Shown: in pieces, positions 62,101 to 64,000 of the stretch
How positions within the stretch are numbered: position 1 is the first letter of the stretch
Layout: each line of letters starts with the position of its first letter
Assembly (NCBI GenBank): GCA_016801885.1
Contig: CM028884.1
Coordinates: forward strand, 6,902,501-6,966,500
Direction of reading: 5' to 3'
DNA: 64,000 bases
Source of the DNA: Toxotes chatareus
Taxonomy: Eukaryota; Chordata; Actinopteri; Toxotidae
The notes under the pieces: model-generated
What the model was told of the DNA's origin: nothing
Databases searched by the model: none
Seen by the model: the letters and a program-made list of their open reading frames with translations, nothing else
Program-made: the position numbers and the translations under genes

Positions 62101-63862
62101 GTTCAGAGAAATGCTGCCTGCTGTCAGCGTCTCCACAGAACAGCTTGGCATTCATCTGGGACGTCCAGCTAGACTGCATTTTGTTCTTGGGCCCACCAGT
62201 GTCTGCCTAGAAGCAATGCACAGCCAAAGGATCAATCACTTTTTCATTATGCACATGTTAAGTTCTTGTTTACAGCAGGTACTGTGTGCACATATCTGAT
62301 GCTAGAAAATAATTTTTGTTCATACATTCTACCCCAGAAGTTTGTTATTATGTTATTTAATCCTAATATTATATATAATCAGTCCTTACCATGCAAACCT
62401 GGGTCACAAAGGGGAGCCACATGTCACTTTGCAAGCCTGAGTCTCTGTTTTTCTCCTTATAGAAGGCATAAACTTTGTCCTGTAAGGAATTGATGCTCCG
62501 TCTGCTAAGCATCAAACCCACATAATGTTGTTCTAACAACAGAGAAACAAAGTCATCATTTGTCTCTATGGCTGAGGGACATAATGAACATTTGAGGTCA
62601 CATCCTTTAAAATATAGAAATTTTCTCAAGCCCTTACAGAAAATCAGTCTCCATTCACGTACCTTTACTGTCATGTGGTTGTCTAACAGGGTCTTTTCCA
62701 AACTTGCGGATTCCAACATACTCTTGAGGTCCAGAGAATGTCATGTAGAGGTCTGCACTGTTTGCTGATTCTGGAAAGACAGAAAAAAAACATTGGACAT
62801 TTTAAGTTATTTGCATTTTAAGTTAAATGCATCGTTATGGTTTGGTTCGCCTGTCAGTGTTGGTATGAAAAACTGCACCCTGATTAGCCAAACCCGTGTG
62901 GGAGACATAATATGTTAGTAATGACTTTGATGTCAGCGGGAGAAACTGGGTAATAGGTATGAACAGGAAGCACCAGTAGAATCTCATTATAAGCCATAGT
63001 AGAAGATGAAACCATGAGAAAGTATTGAGCTGAGTAAATGAGGTTGGTAGGGCTGAAAAGAGCATAGATGTAGACACCTTTTATTGATGGATAATCCTTT
63101 ATCCATCAATTTATCCAGGATTTTTTTTTTTTTTAAAAAGTCAAAAGCCTTTATGGAAAACTGGTGGATCAGAAAGCAGACACTCATCAGCAAATTTAAA
63201 AACAACCAGTTTGTATAAAAACTCACCCACAAAGGCAGACGGTTCACCTTCCTTCAAGGTAAGTCCCCTTAGGCTTCTTTCTATGTCCTCTGTTTTTTTA
63301 GAGGAATTGCATATAGTTGATGTGTCTGATAAATTCTACAAAAAAAAAAAAAAAAAAAAAAAACACAATATGAAGAAAAATATATATTCCCTATTCTACA
63401 TCATTGGTAGCACAATTGTGATTTAATGATTCAGCATACCCGGTTCATACAAGTTCCTGTATTTTATAGCTTAAAAACACCCACTCAGTTTACTTTTCTC
63501 GAAATGGCATCAGTGGGTTGTTTCATAGAACTCAAACCCGAAGTTTGGCTGGTCACAATAAGCAGAACCAAGCACCACCAGCAGCCTTAAAGTCTCTTAC
63601 CATTACACGGCACAGTGTCTCCTTGTCATTGTTCCCACAAACAAGCACTTTGTTGACGTCCTGCGTCTCATGGACCACAGTGATGTCATAGTTGTAAGCC
63701 TAAATGAAGAGGAACATTTTTTGTGGTATTTCAGAAGTAGTCAACAATCAGATCCAATCAACAACCCAACTGCTCAGCTCTGCTTACTGTGGAGGCGCTG
63801 CTCACCTGTTGGTTCCTGTCAAAGCATTCCTTCCATGACACTTTACTTTCTACAGGAATATT
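52916..63862 (-). CDS. sema7a: Semaphorin 7A (GPI-anchored semaphorin), 3' twelve exons; 5' end outside the window
   Basis: Cell-surface guidance and immune ligand that signals through plexin C1 and integrins. Twelve minus-strand exons (63806-63862, 63601-63699, 63227-63335, 62663-62770, 62390-62532, 62028-62173, 60550-60646, 59876-60071, 57927-58042, 57541-57686, 55353-55411, 52916-53280) join to 1641 nt in one open frame: 546 residues plus stop. The order is sema domain (DTRVYALFRNEW, SAVCVYTIGDID), PSI domain (ARDPYCGW with spaced cysteines), and one Ig domain (LQCP, TYKCE). A hydrophobic C-terminus of about 17 residues fits GPI attachment rather than a transmembrane plus cytoplasmic tail, the hallmark of class 7. 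Several N-x-S/T sites are present. The RGD found in mammalian SEMA7A is absent. The signal peptide and N-terminal sema blades lie beyond 64000. Confidence 0.9.
53281..55352 (-). other. sema7a intron (between the Ig exon and the short linker exon)
   Basis: Non-coding. It includes a fish-type interspersed repeat (54715-54925) and a short (CA)n near 53850. Nothing else was recognised. Confidence 0.7.
54715..54925 (+). repeat. Degraded fish interspersed repeat (GCTTAGCTTAGCATAAAGAC type)
   Basis: GACATGTTGGAAACTACACTT, CCACTCTCATGTTTGTCT, and GCTTAGCTTAGCATAAAGAC followed by TAGAAACAGG are successive hallmarks of a dispersed repeat that I recognise as very common in percomorph genomes. This copy is diverged and rearranged at its right end. 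I do not assign a class. Confidence 0.55.
55353..55411 (-). CDS. sema7a: sema7a short linker exon between PSI and Ig domains
   Basis: 59 nt, acceptor TTGGATAG, donor AAAG|GTAGGA on the minus strand. It completes a Gln codon and encodes DTLQNVVTGNHTICKAQPK. Both phases match the neighbouring exons. NHT is a potential N-glycosylation site. Confidence 0.88.
56071..56147. repeat. (GT)38 microsatellite
   Basis: 77 nt of uninterrupted GT, the longest simple repeat in the window, inside a sema7a intron (CA on the sense strand). Confidence 0.95.
56752..56788. repeat. Perfect 16-bp inverted repeat (hairpin)
   Basis: ATATCAGTTATACATA at 56752-56767 and its exact reverse complement at 56773-56788, with the 5-nt loop TGTAT, inside a sema7a intron. 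Confidence 0.85.
57541..57686 (-). CDS. sema7a: sema7a PSI-domain exon
   Basis: 146 nt, acceptor ATCATTACAG, donor CACA|GTAAGA on the minus strand. It encodes RKLYVNSRDEIVQLDVANC, then CEDCILARDPYCGWNGTHC. The DPYCGW core and cysteine spacing define the plexin-semaphorin-integrin (PSI) domain. Human SEMA7A has RKLYVSS and SRDPYCGWD at the same place. Confidence 0.97.
57927..58042 (-). CDS. sema7a: sema7a sema-domain exon (NGGIHKV)
   Basis: 116 nt, acceptor TTCCGTTCAG, donor CCTCG|GTGAGT on the minus strand. It encodes NGGIHKVLQTENHTFVIAEY and on to HILSIILHPSS, a late blade of the sema propeller (human: RGTIHKVV). Confidence 0.93.
58043..59875 (-). other. sema7a intron
   Basis: Non-coding. 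An A-rich (AAAAT)n-like stretch lies near 59497-59528. No other named feature was seen. Confidence 0.7.
59876..60071 (-). CDS. sema7a: sema7a sema-domain exon (CVTDSTKIPLDTL)
   Basis: 196 nt, acceptor TTTTTTCTTCAG|TGT, donor CTAA|GTGAGT on the minus strand. It encodes CVTDSTKIPLDTLRIIAD and on to MVLFLSL. The start at 60071 rather than 60061 is chosen because it keeps frame with the preceding phase-0 exon and restores the conserved cysteine after the PR(P)xxC motif of semaphorins. Confidence 0.93.
60550..60646 (-). CDS. sema7a: sema7a sema-domain exon (SAVCVYTIGDID)
   Basis: 97 nt, acceptor TCTCCACAG, donor AACA|GTATGT on the minus strand. It encodes GMSAVCVYTIGDIDNIFTTS, then PFKGTQKDRPRT. 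SAVCVYxxGDI is one of the best conserved semaphorin motifs. Confidence 0.96.
60647..62027 (-). other. sema7a intron containing a LINE fragment
   Basis: 1.4 kb, mostly occupied by the plus-strand LINE 3' fragment (60885-61890), plus A14 near 60735 and A16 near 60823-60838. Confidence 0.8.
60885..61890 (+). mobile_element. 5'-truncated L2/CR1-type LINE, 3' end of the reverse-transcriptase ORF
   Basis: Translated pieces match the C-terminal part of LINE ORF2: ISKTKEVIVEYKRSR, then VERVDSIKFLGIHISSDLSW, then VKKAQQRLFFLRMLKR, then FYKATIESILCLSVTVWYGS, then AIDPTHPGNALFVQLPSEKW and TNRLRDSFFPRAV. The frame shifts near 60945 and 61345, so it is dead. The 3' end has AATAAA and a tandem TTGATTC tail (61876-61890), typical of L2/CR1 clades. 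It lies antisense to sema7a. A CA-rich stretch occupies 61550-61660. Confidence 0.85.
62028..62173 (-). CDS. sema7a: sema7a sema-domain exon (DTRVYALF)
   Basis: 146 nt, acceptor AAAATGCAG, donor GAATG|GTAGGA on the minus strand. It encodes SSWTSQMNAKLFCGDADSR, then QWQDTRVYALFRNEW. It aligns with human KWNTFLKAMLVCSD and QWRDTRVYGVFSNPW. The human segment with RGD just before this has no counterpart. Confidence 0.95.
62390..62532 (-). CDS. sema7a: sema7a sema-domain exon (DKVYAFYKEKN)
   Basis: 143 nt, acceptor TCTCTGTTGTTAG, donor GCATG|GTAAGG on the minus strand. It encodes QHYVGLMLSRRSINSLQ, then DKVYAFYKEKNRD and VTQVCM. It corresponds to human DDKIYYFFREDN and VAQLC. Confidence 0.93.
62663..62770 (-). 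CDS. sema7a: sema7a sema-domain exon (SANSADLYMTFSG)
   Basis: 108 nt, acceptor GTCTTTCCAG, donor AAAG|GTACGT on the minus strand. It encodes SANSADLYMTFSGPQEYVG, then IRKFGKDPVRQPHDSK. It is split-phase with both neighbours. Confidence 0.92.
63227..63335 (-). CDS. sema7a: sema7a sema-domain exon (NLSDTSTIC)
   Basis: 109 nt, donor GTGG|GTGAGT. The acceptor GTAG follows a homopolymer of 24 T on the minus strand (A run at 63340-63363 on plus). It encodes NLSDTSTICNSSKKTED, then IERSLRGLTLKEGEPSAFV, with two N-glycosylation motifs. A nearer AG at 63290 would break the phase with the upstream exon, so it was not used. Confidence 0.9.
63340..63363. repeat. Poly(A) tract (24 nt) forming the polypyrimidine tract of a sema7a acceptor
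   Basis: On the minus strand this is T24 immediately before GTAG of the exon starting at 63335. Confidence 0.9.
63601..63699 (-). CDS. sema7a: sema7a sema-domain exon (VLVCGNND)
   Basis: 99 nt, acceptor TCTTCATTTAG, donor AATG|GTAAGA on the minus strand, phase 0 on both sides. It encodes AYNYDITVVHETQDVNK, then VLVCGNNDKETLCRVM. The LxxCGTN-like core is the conserved semaphorin motif (human: LLACGTN). Confidence 0.95.
63806..63862 (-). CDS. sema7a: sema7a sema-domain exon (SWKECFDRNQQ)
   Basis: 57 nt, acceptor CTTCACAG, donor CAACAG|GTGAGC on the minus strand, phase 0 on both sides. It encodes NIPVESKVSWKECFDRNQQ, matching human GSTKGSCLDKRDCENY in position and cysteine placement. Confidence 0.93.
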
Positions 63863-63989
63863 CTGTGAAGAGGAATAATGCAGGGCTCTTACTTATCTCC
63901 ATATTACTGTAAAGTAAGGCTTATATCAATCCATTCTGGTCAGTAATTCATTGACTCAGTTTTCTGTAGTAACAAACATTCACTACCAC

Positions 63990-64000
63990 CTGAGGGTTTT
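63990..64000 (-). CDS. sema7a: Possible 3' end of the next sema7a exon, cut by the window edge
   Basis: The minus strand reads AAAACCCTCAG followed by GTGGTA at 63989, a possible donor. In phase 0 with the next exon it would encode NPQ after a partial codon. The human protein has GKNASV at this position. This is weak and rests on 11 bases. Confidence 0.3.

Noticed and set aside
63287..63290. Acceptor at AACAG near 63290 as the main start of the sema7a exon
   Set aside because: The T24-GTAG acceptor at 63335 joins the upstream phase-0 exon in frame and adds a conserved NLS-type glycosylated segment with a cysteine. The inner AG is kept only as a possible cryptic site.
1..64000. CRISPR arrays, operons, phage or bacterial mobile systems, tRNA or rRNA genes
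   Set aside because: I looked for regular spacer repeats, Shine-Dalgarno-driven gene rows and tRNA box motifs. Everything found is consistent with vertebrate intronic DNA.

Overview
This is ordinary nuclear DNA from a ray-finned fish, most likely a percomorph. The evidence is a set of vertebrate-type split genes with GT-AG introns, many simple repeats ((GT)n, (CA)n, homopolymers), and fish-type interspersed repeats: an L2/CR1-type LINE 3' end, a Tc1-like transposase remnant, a short inverted-repeat element, and the GCTTAGCTTAGCATAAAGAC repeat. I see no bacterial, phage, CRISPR or defence-type content, and no tRNA or rRNA gene that I could support.

Layout. Positions 1-2450 look like the 3' end (long AT-rich 3' UTR with several AATAAA signals) of an unidentified gene on the plus strand. 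A CpG-rich promoter and first exon lie near 3130-3572. From there a complete plus-strand ARID3-family gene, best called arid3b, runs to a stop codon at 47346 in nine coding exons. Two very long introns (18.3 and 17.3 kb) hold most of its length. The exon joins I derived keep one frame throughout and give a 609-residue protein: a Q-rich coiled N-terminus, an acidic stretch, a SUMO-type VKQE site, a 25-residue exon insert, the ARID DNA-binding domain, the REKLES domain and a Ser-rich tail. Its 3' UTR of about 3.9 kb ends near 51215.

On the minus strand, converging on arid3b tail to tail, lies semaphorin 7A (sema7a). Twelve consecutive exons between 63862 and 52916 splice in frame to 546 residues. 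They cover most of the sema domain, the PSI domain, one Ig domain and a C-terminal hydrophobic tail typical of GPI anchoring. The signal peptide and first sema exons lie beyond the right edge. A 5'-truncated LINE and a (GT)38 microsatellite sit in its introns.

The two genes have no obvious joint biochemical role. One is a nuclear AT-rich DNA-binding regulator and the other a membrane-anchored guidance/immune ligand. In mammals they are also chromosomal neighbours, which supports the arid3b rather than arid3a name. The most interesting observation is a dense cluster of let-7 seed matches (eight TACCTCA sites by eye) in the arid3b 3' UTR, one overlapping a miR-125 seed match. Others are a 75-nt phase-0 exon whose skipping would give an ARID3A-like protein, the absence of the integrin-binding RGD in this Sema7A, and several perfect inverted repeats in the predicted sema7a 3' UTR.
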